NCBI GenBank assembly: GCA_000688615.1
Contig: JHVA01000001.1
Span: forward strand, 4,571,001-4,635,000
Direction: 5' to 3'
Length of the DNA: 64,000 nucleotides
Source of the DNA: Acidobacteriaceae bacterium KBS 146
GTDB taxonomy: Bacteria > Acidobacteriota > Terriglobia > Terriglobales > Acidobacteriaceae
In this document: positions 44,319 through 52,359 of the stretch, piece after piece
Numbering within the stretch: the stretch's first letter is position 1
Layout of the letters: the number at the start of each line of letters is the position of its first letter
Notes under the pieces: model-generated
What the model saw: only the letters and a program-made list of their open reading frames with translations
The model's database searches: none
Told to the model about the DNA's origin: nothing
Translations under genes and position numbers: made by a program

Positions 44319-44348
44319 AATGTTCATCATATGAACATTAATGTTCAT
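44319..44348 (-). promoter_or_regulatory. Three AATGTTCAT half-sites upstream of the TonB operon
   Basis: AATGTTCAT occurs at 44319-44327, its reverse complement ATGAACATT at 44331-44339, and AATGTTCAT again at 44340-44348. The second and third abut to make a perfect 18-bp palindrome; the first and second make a 9+9 palindrome with a 3-bp spacer. They sit 14-43 bp before the receptor start, overlapping the expected leader or promoter, and so look like a repressor operator. Confidence 0.7.
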
Positions 44349-44642
44349 TTATGACGCCCATAGAACCTTGTTACAGATATGGTTGTCAAGGTTTTTGTTA
44401 AAAATATGGCCGCTCGCAGGCGGCGCGTAAATCAAGAGAGTCGGTCTTGGCTAAATGACGGCGGGATAGTACTTCTTCAGATTGGCATGATTGAGCACAA
44501 CATGTTCCGTGTATAGCGCAAATGGTGTCTTTCGATGCGCCACGATATTTTCCGTAAGCTTTAAGCAGCGGGACCCGAGAAGTTGACAGCAATCGTTGGA
44601 CAGAAGGGTACGGAAGAAAGCCGTAGAGAGCTTGCCCGCAAA
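44349..44642. other. Intergenic stretch upstream of the TonB operon
   Basis: About 290 bp holding the presumed promoter of the TonB operon at its left end. No gene is recognised; the open frame on the minus strand (44398-44844) is the shadow of the DUF4015 remnant. Confidence 0.4.
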
Positions 44643-44934
44643 TCGAGTGCTCTGATCGCTTCCGTGGGTTATTTCCCAGAAGATTACGGGGAGCCAGGCG
44701 CCGGTTTCTCATCCCTATGAGATTGTCCACGATACGCTGGAGAATGCTCGACGCCGTGCAAAGATGTCGCCCAAACGTTTTCGACCGTGGCTGCAGGGCT
44801 TTAAGGACTACGCGTTTGATCATTGCGTCTCTGGACCATTCCAAGTCTCAGAACAGATCCGGGGAGCCGAGGATTTTGGTTCTTACGGATGGATGCTTTG
44901 GAATCCTCACAATCGATACGAGGGACTGGCTTGA
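44643..44934 (+). pseudogene. 3' remnant of a DUF4015 putative glycoside hydrolase
   Basis: In one frame the segment reads HPYEIVHDTLENARRR, then RFRPWLQGFKDYAF, then SEQIRGAEDFGSYGWMLWNPHNRYEGLA and stop at 44934. This is the C-terminal pattern of the DUF4015 family (HPYEIV.....A..R....RPWLQ.F......V..QI......G..GW.LWNP...Y). The preceding residues VGYFPEDYGEPGAG lie in the next frame, so there is a one-base shift near 44703. The N-terminal three quarters are missing. It is a remnant, not a working gene. Confidence 0.75.
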
Positions 44935-45106
44935 GAGCTAACGAACAGGTCAAGAGCTCCCTCATTAGAACTGCAAGTAGACCGGAGTGAGAGACGGGGC
45001 GGACATATTAAGAAGCATGCTCGCCAGACGTGCTGTATTGGCATTTGGAAGATGCGGAAGTTGAGGAGGGCACTGTGCGTCTCGCCTCCTTTTACGGTTC
45101 CCATTG

Positions 45107-46450
45107 CTAGATGCCTGAAGGGAAGGTTTCGGCGGGTTCTCCAAAAGCAAACGTACCGATTGGTTCCAAGGGCTCCACTGCTCGGGTCTGGTCGAAATGG
45201 ATGATGGCGTCGAACTGGTTCGAGAGGCTCGCCTGAAAATAGTGGCTGGCAAGTTCAGAAGTTGGACGGTATACGACACCGATGGCGCGCTCGAGCATTG
45301 GTTCGCGTAGTCCATCAGCAACATGAGAATCCCCTTTTAGGACGAGCGAAAAAGCCGGGATCCCAACCTGATGGAATAGACCTTCATAACTGTCCGATCT
45401 GGCTGGCGAGACCTGCTTCCGTTCTGCCGGACTGTCCCACGCGGATGCAGCTGTGACTGTTCCTGAGTAGGTTGTAAAGCCGATGTTTCGACACTCCTCG
45501 CCATAGTTTTCGCGAATGAGTTGTCCTATATTCCATTCTCCAGCTCGACCCATTTGAGTGGCGCGGGCATCGCCCACGTGTGAATTGTGGGCCCAGATGA
45601 CTATCTTTGAAGATGATTGCCGAAAGTCAAGATAATCGCTCAGCGCGCTGAGTGTCTCCTTCATGTGCTGATCGCGAAGGTTCCACGATGAAACCGATTC
45701 GTGGAACATCGTGCGGTAGTATTCTTCCGCATCTTTGACGACGTGAGCGTTTTGTTCCGCATCGAAAAAACGCTCTAAGGCACCTAGCCCATCCATGCGG
45801 GCATAGCGTAACGCGCAGTGTTGCAAATCGATGAGCTGTGAGATTGCTTCGGCTTCACAGGAAGGGCGAAGTCCGAGTCCCGCCGCATAGCCATAGGTTT
45901 GGGGATCATCTCCGAAGTTGTCGAAGCAGGCGTAACGAAGGCGAGCACGACGGGCTGCTTCGGGATCGATCTCATCGAGATAACGGAGGACACGTTCCAT
46001 CGAAGCATGCAGGCTGTAGAGGTCGAGTCCGTAAAACCCAATTCGCTTTGGTGAATCCAGAGCATCATTGAAAGTCCGCAACCAGCCGACGAAATCAAGA
46101 ATGTCGGCATTACGCCACATCCATGCGGGAAACCGCTTGAAACCGGCGAGGGCCTGGACTGCGTCAGGATCCGCATTGTCTCCCTGCACATAGCGATTGA
46201 CCCGATAAGCATCTGGCCAGTCGCCCTCTATCGCGATTGCGTTGAACCCCTTATCGCGGATGAGACGCTGTGTGATTCTGGCGCGCTCTCGGTAGAACTC
46301 ATGCGTTCCATGAGAGGCCTCGCCGAGGAGCACAAAACGAGCGTCTCCGATCAGCTCAAACAAGGAGTCGTAATCGGTGACCGAGCCTGTCAGAGGATCT
46401 GCAGCCCCCCGGACGAGATTGGTTACGAGGGAAAGCGTCGTATCAATCAT
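45107..46450 (-). CDS. Erythromycin esterase family protein
   Basis: A 447-aa soluble protein. VLLGEASHGTHEFYRERARITQRLI is the family signature with GEASHGT and E residues, IAIEGDWPDAYRVNRYVQG, GFYGLDLYSLHASM and KIVIWAHNSHVGDARATQMG complete the active-site set of His and Glu. True erythromycin esterases hydrolyse macrolactones, but most relatives, including the mycobacterial dormancy protein Rv2030c that joins this domain to a phosphoribosyltransferase, have no known substrate. It is the second gene of an operon with the PRTase-hydrolase fusion (48-bp gap). Confidence 0.92.
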   Translation of the reverse strand: MIDTTLSLVTNLVRGAADPLTGSVTDYDSLFELIGDARFVLLGEASHGTHEFYRERARITQRLIRDKGFNAIAIEGDWPDAYRVNRYVQGDNADPDAVQALAGFKRFPAWMWRNADILDFVGWLRTFNDALDSPKRIGFYGLDLYSLHASMERVLRYLDEIDPEAARRARLRYACFDNFGDDPQTYGYAAGLGLRPSCEAEAISQLIDLQHCALRYARMDGLGALERFFDAEQNAHVVKDAEEYYRTMFHESVSSWNLRDQHMKETLSALSDYLDFRQSSSKIVIWAHNSHVGDARATQMGRAGEWNIGQLIRENYGEECRNIGFTTYSGTVTAASAWDSPAERKQVSPARSDSYEGLFHQVGIPAFSLVLKGDSHVADGLREPMLERAIGVVYRPTSELASHYFQASLSNQFDAIIHFDQTRAVEPLEPIGTFAFGEPAETFPSGI

Positions 46451-46498
46451 GAGTGATCTCCTATGTGTGTGTCGGGCCGATTAGTCCGGCTATAGTCA

Positions 46499-47872
46499 TC
46501 AGCGTGACCTAGACATTTTCACGAAGCTGGATCCCTGACTTGCTCGATCAGATACAAAGTAGAGAGAGAACCAATCCGCAGCTAGATGTGCAACTTGCTC
46601 TAAGGCCCCAGGTTCTTCAAAGAGATGCGTTGCTCCAGGGACGATAACAACTCGCTTGTTCGGACTTTGCAGTCTGTCGTGGGCCTGACGATTTAGAGCA
46701 ATCACCATATCGTCCCTTCCTCCGACAATCAGTAGGACAGCGGCACGAACTATACCGAGTGCCTCCCCTGCAAGATCGGGCCTGCCTCCCCGAGAGACAA
46801 TCGCCGTAACGAGTCCTGGTAGCCGCGCCGCAGCGACGAGTGAAGCTGCGGCGCCGGTGCTGGCACCGAAATAGCCGATAGGTAGATTTTGGGTGGCTGG
46901 ATGACGTGTGATCCACTGGGTGACGCCGACCAGCCTTTTAGCGAGGAGTTCGATATCGAAACGGAACCCGGCAGTTTGTTGGTCTACGGACTCTTCCTCG
47001 TTGGTCAGTAGGTCAAACAGCAGCGTTGCGAATCCCTCAGCTTGAAGCACTTGCGCGACCTGCCGGTTGCGCGGGCTGTGACGACTGCTACCGCTGCCAT
47101 GAGCGAATAGCACAATCCCCTTTGGGGTTTTGGGAATGCTTAAGGTCCCCTCCAGCCGTACGTTGTCTAGATCAATGGTGATGTCAGACCGACTTTCATT
47201 CCATGACTGATCTGACCTCGAACTTTTGTACGCCGCTGGCCCCGCTCGCTGAAGCAGGTCTTGTACTTCAATATCCTCAACCTGAGGGAAGGACTCGTAA
47301 AATTGACCGACTGCGTAAAATTCTTCTGGCGCGTGCACGCAGATAAGTTGATCCACTTCGGGCCTCAGCCATGCGCATGTGGAGGCAGGCGCTACCGGCA
47401 CTGCCAGCACAAGTTTGGCCGGTTTCATCTGCCGGAGCGCGCTAATAGCGGCATATACACTGGCTCCGGTGGCTATCCCATCGTCCACAAGGATGACCGT
47501 TTTTCCTGACACATCGAGTGACGGTCGGTTACCTCGATAAAGCAGAGCGCGTTGCTGCAACGTGTCTTTTACATCTCGAGTAACGCGCTCAATCTGTTGC
47601 TCGGAGATACCCGCAGCTGCGATCACCTGCTTGTCCAGATATCGGCCATCTCCAGCTGCTATTGCACCGAATGCAAGCTCTTCGTGTCCCGGAACACCGA
47701 GCTTTCGGGAGAGAAATATATCCAGCGGGGCATTCAAGTCCTGGGCCACTTCGAATGCGACGCTCACGCCTCCGCGAGGAATCCCTAATACGACAAGATC
47801 GTCCCGATTGGCGTAAGCACTCAACCGAATTGCCAATTGGTGTCCAGCGTCTACTCGATCTTTAAAGATCAT
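46499..47872 (-). CDS. Phosphoribosyltransferase-dienelactone hydrolase fusion
   Basis: A 457-aa two-domain protein. Residues 1-215 form a type-I PRTase (LVVLGIPRGGVSVAFEVA; VILVDDGIATGASVYAAI, the PRPP-binding motif). Residues about 225-445 form an alpha/beta hydrolase (GIVLFAHGSGSSRHSPRN; GYFGASTGAAASL with the nucleophile Ser; VGGRDDMVIALN with the acid; VPGATHLFEEPG with the His). This fusion is common in stress islands but its reaction is unknown. It begins in a divergent region shared with the CBS gene that carries two CRP/FNR-type palindromes. Confidence 0.92.
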   Translation of the reverse strand: MIFKDRVDAGHQLAIRLSAYANRDDLVVLGIPRGGVSVAFEVAQDLNAPLDIFLSRKLGVPGHEELAFGAIAAGDGRYLDKQVIAAAGISEQQIERVTRDVKDTLQQRALLYRGNRPSLDVSGKTVILVDDGIATGASVYAAISALRQMKPAKLVLAVPVAPASTCAWLRPEVDQLICVHAPEEFYAVGQFYESFPQVEDIEVQDLLQRAGPAAYKSSRSDQSWNESRSDITIDLDNVRLEGTLSIPKTPKGIVLFAHGSGSSRHSPRNRQVAQVLQAEGFATLLFDLLTNEEESVDQQTAGFRFDIELLAKRLVGVTQWITRHPATQNLPIGYFGASTGAAASLVAAARLPGLVTAIVSRGGRPDLAGEALGIVRAAVLLIVGGRDDMVIALNRQAHDRLQSPNKRVVIVPGATHLFEEPGALEQVAHLAADWFSLYFVSDRASQGSSFVKMSRSR

Positions 47873-47971
47873 GGCTTTGCTCCCGCTCTGGCCAGCTGAA
47901 TCGACGCGGTCTGGTCAGCCTATTTGAGCGTCGTTACGATCTATTAGTGCAGTGCAGACAAAATGTACGCA

Positions 47972-47985
47972 GTGATGTTCATCAC
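47972..47985. promoter_or_regulatory. CRP/FNR-type operator A1
   Basis: GTGAT-GTTC-ATCAC is a perfect 5+5 palindrome (6+6 with flanking A and T) in the divergent gap between the PRTase fusion and CBS genes, 100 bp from the PRTase start. Confidence 0.7.
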
Positions 47986-48008
47986 TCCGTTCACCTCTTT
48001 TAAGAGAC

Positions 48009-48022
48009 GTGATCACTATCAC
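48009..48022. promoter_or_regulatory. CRP/FNR-type operator A2
   Basis: GTGAT-CACT-ATCAC is a perfect 5+5 palindrome centred 37 bp to the right of A1 and about 104 bp before the CBS start codon. A class-II position would put the -10 near TAGTGT at 48046. Confidence 0.7.
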
Positions 48023-48119
48023 AGGCGTCTGCCCAGTCCATCTGCTAGTGTAAGGTTTCGGCATTGAACTATAGGCATACCGGTCATCCGCCGCGAACGG
48101 CAGGATGGAAGGAGGTTTT

Positions 48120-48572
48120 ATGAATGTCAAAGATGTGATGAGTACGACACTCTTTTGCTGTACACCGGCCGATGCAATCCAAAAGGCGGCGGAGCTAATG
48201 AAAAGCAACGATGTCGGAGCCATTCCTGTAGTGAATGATTGCACGGAGCGGAAACTGCTTGGAATAATCACCGATCGGGATATCTGCATCAAGGCGGTTG
48301 CTACTGGGAAATTGACTGGCGCTATTAAAGTCTCAGAGGTGATGAGCAAGGCTACGGTGACATGTGGTCCGGATGAGTCGCTTGAAGCTTGTGAAAACAA
48401 GATGGAGCGATACCAGGTTAGGCGCGTTCCGGTGATTGACGCGAAAGGCACTTGTATCGGGATCGTCGCACAGGCCGATATCGCACTGCGCGATACTGCA
48501 GAGCATACACACCACACCGTGGCCGCAATTTCTAAGCATCCCACTCAGTCTCAGACCAGAGCGCATGCATAG
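48120..48572 (+). CDS. Two-CBS-domain protein (Hrp1-like)
   Basis: A 150-aa protein made of two CBS domains: VKDVMSTTLFCCTPADAIQKAAELMKSNDVGAIPVV...LLGIITDRDICIK, and VSEVMSKATVTCGPDESLEACENKMERYQVRRVPVID...IGIVAQADIAL. CBS pairs bind adenosine nucleotides and sense energy state. Size and organisation match the hypoxic-response protein Hrp1. Start ATG 48120 has GGAAGGAGG ahead. It is divergent from the PRTase fusion, with two shared operators, and convergent with the baeRF gene across a terminator. Confidence 0.92.
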   Translation: MNVKDVMSTTLFCCTPADAIQKAAELMKSNDVGAIPVVNDCTERKLLGIITDRDICIKAVATGKLTGAIKVSEVMSKATVTCGPDESLEACENKMERYQVRRVPVIDAKGTCIGIVAQADIALRDTAEHTHHTVAAISKHPTQSQTRAHA

Positions 48573-48602
48573 GCGGCAGATTCACTTAACATGAATATCT
48601 AT

Positions 48603-48642
48603 CAAGGGGGCAAGGATTCCGCAAGGATTCCATGCCCCCTTG
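48603..48642. terminator. Bidirectional terminator between CBS and baeRF genes
   Basis: CAAGGGGGCA (48603-48612) pairs perfectly with TGCCCCCTTG (48633-48642); the 20-nt loop contains AAGGATTCC twice. It lies between the ends of two convergent genes. Confidence 0.7.
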
Positions 48643-48669
48643 TCCGGGTCCCATTGATAGACGAACCGA

Positions 48670-49818
48670 TCAGTATCGAAGAAGGGCACCGACTTCGCCG
48701 AACAATTTGGTCATCGCTAAGTCCGGCGCAATTACATTCGCTCCTGTCGATAGTGCCTTCCGCAGTAAGAGCTCTTCTGCGGGAAGGGTCTTAATATACG
48801 AACTTCCGCATGTCGGACAGAGATTACCGATATCGCGCCATTTCTGACAGTTGCCACACTCGGTGACATTTTTGCCGGAAAGATCTCCCAGAAAGAGAGT
48901 TTGCACGCGACTCGATTCCAGCTCTCGTATCACTGGGTCGACGCCAACGGCGCTTAGGGCAGTCCCTTCCCGGACACGTTCCCAGAACTGAGTATATTGT
49001 TGCCGCTGCTTCCCGGCGACCACGGGTTTAGCAATCTGAACCATTTCGTGTGGCGTCATGTCGAAGCTTGGAATATGAAAACGGCCAGAGATCATGGCTC
49101 CCATGCCTGCCTTGACGAGCTGAGGCTCGAGTTCAGACCAAAGATCTTCCCGGCAGCCGACAACGAGATACTGGCAAGGTAAGTCCTGCAAAAGTTCATG
49201 CACTTCACGGGCGAGTAATTTAAAGTATGCCTTCGTGCGTTCTCTTACGTTTCCCTCAATGTGATGAGACCAACCGACACGCGAGTCGTCTGCAGCCACG
49301 GCTAAATCCTCGGAAGGTAACTGGTGCAGCTCGTGAATTTCCGTACCATGGGCGATAAAGATTCTCGCTTTGCCGTGCTCGACGATTGCTATGCAATATG
49401 GAGTACAGGCGTCCATGGCCCGCAGCAGTGGAACAATATGAAAACGCTGGGCGATCTCCAGACGACTGAAGTCTCCACATGCTGGCAGGTCGATTTCTTG
49501 CCAGATCTGCCTATCGCTACATGCGAAGATCGCCTTGAATCGACTGGGGGAACTTCGAAGCTCCGGCTCCATACCAAGAATTCGTGCCAGGTCCTTCGAC
49601 AAACCGTTGTTGGCGTCGTCGGATTGTGATTTATCTCTGGCTGTCTTTACAAGATGTTCAAACGTCAGGGCTTCTTCGCGGTGAGCTTTGTCGGAGAAGG
49701 TCGACCGGTTGAAGTACAGTGTGACTGCGTGTGATTCTTCGTCACAGACATTGGCAAGTTTTGCGAGAGTTTCGGAAGAAGGCAGATCCGAAGAGGGAAG
49801 GACAGGGGCAGTCTTCAT
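48670..49818 (-). CDS. baeRF-type (archaeo-eukaryotic release-factor-like) protein with zinc ribbon
   Basis: A 382-aa protein. The middle (RFHIVPLLRAMDACTPYCIAIVEHGKARIFIAHGTEIHEL, then RTKAYFKLLAREVHELLQDLPCQYLVVGCREDLWSELEPQL) follows the eRF1 domain-2/pelota-like fold of bacterial baeRF proteins, predicted to act on ribosomes or tRNA. ESSRVQTLFLGD resembles domain 3, and the C-terminal CGNCQKW...CPTCGSS is a four-cysteine zinc ribbon. I see no GGQ motif. The function in bacteria is unproven; ribosome hibernation or rescue under stress is a reasonable guess. It is divergent from the GroEL fragment with two operators between. Confidence 0.78.
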   Translation of the reverse strand: MKTAPVLPSSDLPSSETLAKLANVCDEESHAVTLYFNRSTFSDKAHREEALTFEHLVKTARDKSQSDDANNGLSKDLARILGMEPELRSSPSRFKAIFACSDRQIWQEIDLPACGDFSRLEIAQRFHIVPLLRAMDACTPYCIAIVEHGKARIFIAHGTEIHELHQLPSEDLAVAADDSRVGWSHHIEGNVRERTKAYFKLLAREVHELLQDLPCQYLVVGCREDLWSELEPQLVKAGMGAMISGRFHIPSFDMTPHEMVQIAKPVVAGKQRQQYTQFWERVREGTALSAVGVDPVIRELESSRVQTLFLGDLSGKNVTECGNCQKWRDIGNLCPTCGSSYIKTLPAEELLLRKALSTGANVIAPDLAMTKLFGEVGALLRY

Positions 49819-49870
49819 ACGATTCTCCTACCGAGAAGGATCACTTTATCGGTTTGAATACATGATCGCG

Positions 49871-49884
49871 GTGATCGGAATCAC
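49871..49884. promoter_or_regulatory. CRP/FNR-type operator B1
   Basis: GTGAT-CGGA-ATCAC, a perfect 5+5 palindrome, 53 bp from the baeRF start in the gap between divergent baeRF and groEL-fragment genes. Confidence 0.7.
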
Positions 49885-49917
49885 AGAGCCTTTGCATCGT
49901 GACCGTGGTGCAGTGTT

Positions 49918-49931
49918 GTGATCACGGTCAC
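49918..49931. promoter_or_regulatory. CRP/FNR-type operator B2
   Basis: GTGAT-CACG-GTCAC, one mismatch from a perfect palindrome, preceded by TT. It is centred 47 bp right of B1 and about 55 bp before the groEL-fragment start. Confidence 0.62.
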
Positions 49932-49979
49932 CGCAAGGACTTGCCAATAAGAGAAGACTCATGGCTTTGGAGGCGATCT

Positions 49980-50327
49980 ATGGCATTTAAACAGATCTGC
50001 TTCGAGTCTGAAGCTCGCGAAAGAATTCTCAAGGGTGCGACGTTGTTGGCCAGCGCGGTAAGTGTGACTCTCGGGCCAAAGCCGAAGTGTGTGCTTATTG
50101 AGAAAGCCTTTGGAAAACCCATCGTGTGCAATGACGGTGTGACCATCGCGAAGGAGATTAGTCTCAGATGCCCTAAAGAAAACCTTGGAGCCAGCATGAT
50201 GCGAGAGGCGGCCGAACGGACCGGGGATGCCGTAGGGGATGGTACGAGTACTGCAACTATTCTGGCCCACGCTATTCTCGCTGAAGGTTCCGCCTGTGTC
50301 CAAAGAGAGAAGGAACGAATCCGATGA
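49980..50327 (+). pseudogene. groL: Truncated GroEL chaperonin (N-terminal 115 aa)
   Basis: ATG 49980 has GGAGG 6 nt ahead. The product begins MAFKQICFESEARERILKGA and contains AVSVTLGPKPKCVLIEKAFG, CNDGVTIAKEISL, and MMREAAERTGDAVGDGTSTATILAHAIL, which are the ATP-binding equatorial motifs of GroEL (TLGPKG, DGVT, GDGTTTA). GroEL is about 545 aa; here the frame ends after 115 aa, leaving no apical or C-terminal domains. The start region and two operators are intact, so the promoter side survived. It must be nonfunctional as a chaperonin. Confidence 0.88.
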
Positions 50328-50558
50328 TGAGGCTCAAGGAGTTGATTTGCCTGTCTCACGATGTTTCGCCCTGGACACCAGACTCTAAAACAAGAACCGC
50401 GTAGACATCGTTGTAGTCGACTGAGGACTTACGAACGCCACTGATCCGGTTGAGTGTTCCCTCAACATCCTCGGGGAAGACCTTGAGACCTTCAGGGAGT
50501 GACAATTATGTGCTTTTTGCGCTCTCGGAATACCATATCGCCTTTTGGTGACGCAACG

Positions 50559-50572
50559 GTGATACGTGTCAC
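50559..50572. promoter_or_regulatory. CRP/FNR-type operator C, upstream of hsp20
   Basis: GTGAT-ACGT-GTCAC centred at 50565.5. A class-II spacing (-41.5) places the -10 at 50595-50600, where TATGCT occurs, 35 bp before the Hsp20 start. The 230 bp between the GroEL fragment and this site hold no gene. Confidence 0.65.
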
Positions 50573-50635
50573 ATCCGAATCACCCATGACTATCTATGCT
50601 GCTATATAAACGCTAAATCCGACAGGGAGAAGTAT

Positions 50636-51157
50636 ATGTCTACCGCTATAGCCACTAACCCGATTCCTGCCAAGGACATCTTCAGTTTTAGCTCTCCTAC
50701 GGAGGTTTTTTCAGAGATGCAGGCAATAGAAGAGGAACTCTCGCGTGCGGCTTTCGCTCTCTTCGAGCGGCGCGGATATAACCGCGGATCGGCTCTCGAA
50801 GACTGGCTCAGTGCCGAGGCGTCCCTCTTGGAGCCGGTTCCCGTTTTTATCGACGATAAAGGCAATCAGTTCACAGTGAAAGCAGAAGTTCCCAGCTTCT
50901 CGCCCGATCAGCTCAAGGTGAGTGTCGATGGGAATATGCTCTCCATTTGCGGTAAAGACGAACAATCGCAGAAGGAGACGAAGACTGGAGCCGAGAGCGC
51001 ACAGACGTCGACCTCAACTCGCAGGATTCATTGCAAGGTTACTCTGCCGTCCAATATAGATAGCAGGCGAGCATCGGCCACCCTCGACAAGGGCGTCCTT
51101 ACGCTTACTCTGCCCAAGTTGGACACCTCCGCGAAGATCGAAGTGAAGGCCGCCTAG
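50636..51157 (+). CDS. DUF2934-Hsp20 small heat-shock protein
   Basis: A 173-aa chaperone. The C-terminal 100 residues are an alpha-crystallin domain (VFIDDKGNQFTVKAEVPSFSPDQLKVSVDGNMLSICGK ... RRIHCKVTLPSNIDSRRASATLDKGVLTLTLPK), which prevents aggregation of unfolded proteins without ATP. The N-terminal region (residues about 30-60, AIEEELSRAAFALFERRGYN...EDWLSAEASLL) matches the DUF2934 motif in which a helix with a RG..DW..AE pattern is conserved. Fusion of the two is unusual. Operator C lies upstream, and the BON-domain gene follows by 114 bp. Confidence 0.9.
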   Translation: MSTAIATNPIPAKDIFSFSSPTEVFSEMQAIEEELSRAAFALFERRGYNRGSALEDWLSAEASLLEPVPVFIDDKGNQFTVKAEVPSFSPDQLKVSVDGNMLSICGKDEQSQKETKTGAESAQTSTSTRRIHCKVTLPSNIDSRRASATLDKGVLTLTLPKLDTSAKIEVKAA

Positions 51158-51271
51158 CTAGTCACTGCAGGCCTCGTCCGTTCAGAGAAGTATCGGTTGC
51201 TGCAAGCAACTCACGAGTCCTGCGAATGCGTTCCATCGCGCAAAATTCAGGCGGTCAAGGAGATGATGAGA

Positions 51272-51922
51272 ATGAAAACGAATGTCCAACTTCAACAGGA
51301 TGTATTAGATGAGCTGCAATATGAACCAACCGTCGATCCGGCGGAGATCGGAATTACAACGAACGACGGAATCGTGACTCTTTCGGGAAAAGTGAAGAGT
51401 CTGGCCGAAAAATGGTCGGCTGTCCGTGCAGCCGAACGTGTCGGGGGAGTGAAGGCAGTCGTAGATGAGATTAATGTCGAATTGCCCTTCTCATATCGAC
51501 GCACGGATGAAGATATAGCCCGTGCAGTGGTGACCGCCTTGCAGTGGGATGTCCTTGTGCCCGAGGATCGTGTCAAGGTACATGTGGAGCACGGGTGGAT
51601 CATTTTGAAGGGGACCGTCGACTACAGATACCAGCAAATCGCGGCAGAGAATGCCATTCGCAGTCTGGCTGGGGTAAAGGGTATAACGAACCATGTCAAG
51701 GTTAAGCCAATAGCGATGCCTTCCGAAGTGAAGACACGGATCGAGAGTGCCATGCGTCGTGCTGCGGAATTGGACGCTCAAAAAATACAAGTCGACGTTC
51801 ATGGAGCCAAGGTGGTCTTGCGTGGACAAGTGCGTTCCTGGTCAGAGCGCAATGAGGCCGAGCGGGCAGCGTGGTCGGCGCCAGGTGTAATAGAAGTCGA
51901 GGATAAGCTGCAGATTGCCTGA
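51272..51922 (+). CDS. Triple-BON-domain protein (OsmY-like, cytoplasmic)
   Basis: A 216-aa protein with three BON domains at about residues 3-70, 78-145 and 147-214, each with a G.V.L.G.V......A...A....GV..V.......V pattern (IVTLSGKVKSLAEKWSA; WIILKGTVDYRYQQIAAE; KVVLRGQVRSWSERNEAE). BON domains bind phospholipid or solvent-exposed surfaces, and OsmY is an osmotic-stress chaperone. No signal peptide is visible. Start ATG 51272 has AAGGAG 9 nt upstream; earlier in-frame ATGs overlap that site. It is probably co-transcribed with hsp20. Confidence 0.92.
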   Translation: MKTNVQLQQDVLDELQYEPTVDPAEIGITTNDGIVTLSGKVKSLAEKWSAVRAAERVGGVKAVVDEINVELPFSYRRTDEDIARAVVTALQWDVLVPEDRVKVHVEHGWIILKGTVDYRYQQIAAENAIRSLAGVKGITNHVKVKPIAMPSEVKTRIESAMRRAAELDAQKIQVDVHGAKVVLRGQVRSWSERNEAERAAWSAPGVIEVEDKLQIA

Positions 51923-52024
51923 ATCATTAGTTACATGCCAGGTTGTTTTCGAATCCGTGAAGCAAGGTGCGGGGTGCTTGGGGGGCGTGCCGTCTGCTCT
52001 GAACTCCAGCCACGGGAGTTGGTT

Positions 52025-52156
52025 GTGAACACCTCAATTCCGGCGCCAATCACATTTGAACGCATCCTCATTCCGACGGATTTCTCCGATACTTTTAAAC
52101 GCGTGTGGGAATATGCCAAGAGCGTCTCCAGGGAGTATGGCTCTGAGCGTACTTAG
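52025..52156 (+). pseudogene. N-terminal fragment of a universal stress protein
   Basis: From GTG 52025 the frame reads ITFERILIPTDFSDTFKRVWEYAKSVSREYGSE and stops after 43 residues. ILIPTDFS......A..YA..L...Y is the first strand and helix of UspA proteins, including the ATP-contacting PTDFS. A complete protein is about 140 aa. It is a remnant directly after the BON gene, where stress islands often carry usp genes. Confidence 0.72.
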
Positions 52157-52209
52157 CACTTCCGTTACAAACAGACTGGAGACATGGTCTACAGCGAGTG
52201 CGCCCTACG

Positions 52210-52359
52210 GGCTACCGTTGGATCAACCGCTACAACGAGACGGTGCCGAAAGGACTCGTAGATCGCAGCCGCCGCACGCATAGTTGCTCTCATGCGACGA
52301 TCGAGCCGATTGAGAGAGTACAAACGCTAAGCGGCGACCGAACGGCGAGTACGAATTGA
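52210..52359 (+). pseudogene. IS481/IS3-like transposase remnant
   Basis: An open stretch without its own start reads GYRWINRYNETVPKGLVDRSRRTHSCSHAT, close to the linker between the HTH and DDE domains of IS481-type transposases (W..RY...G..GL.DRSRRPH..P). It ends at TGA 52359. No terminal inverted repeats could be identified, so only a scrap of the element remains. Confidence 0.6.

Noticed and set aside
44398..44844. 148-aa minus-strand frame upstream of the TonB operon
   Set aside because: It is the antisense of the DUF4015 remnant, which has a clear family match on the plus strand.
50568..50600. TGTCACA overlapping operator C near hsp20
   Set aside because: The box 16 nt downstream is CTATCTA, without the GTC core; the palindrome explains the sequence better.
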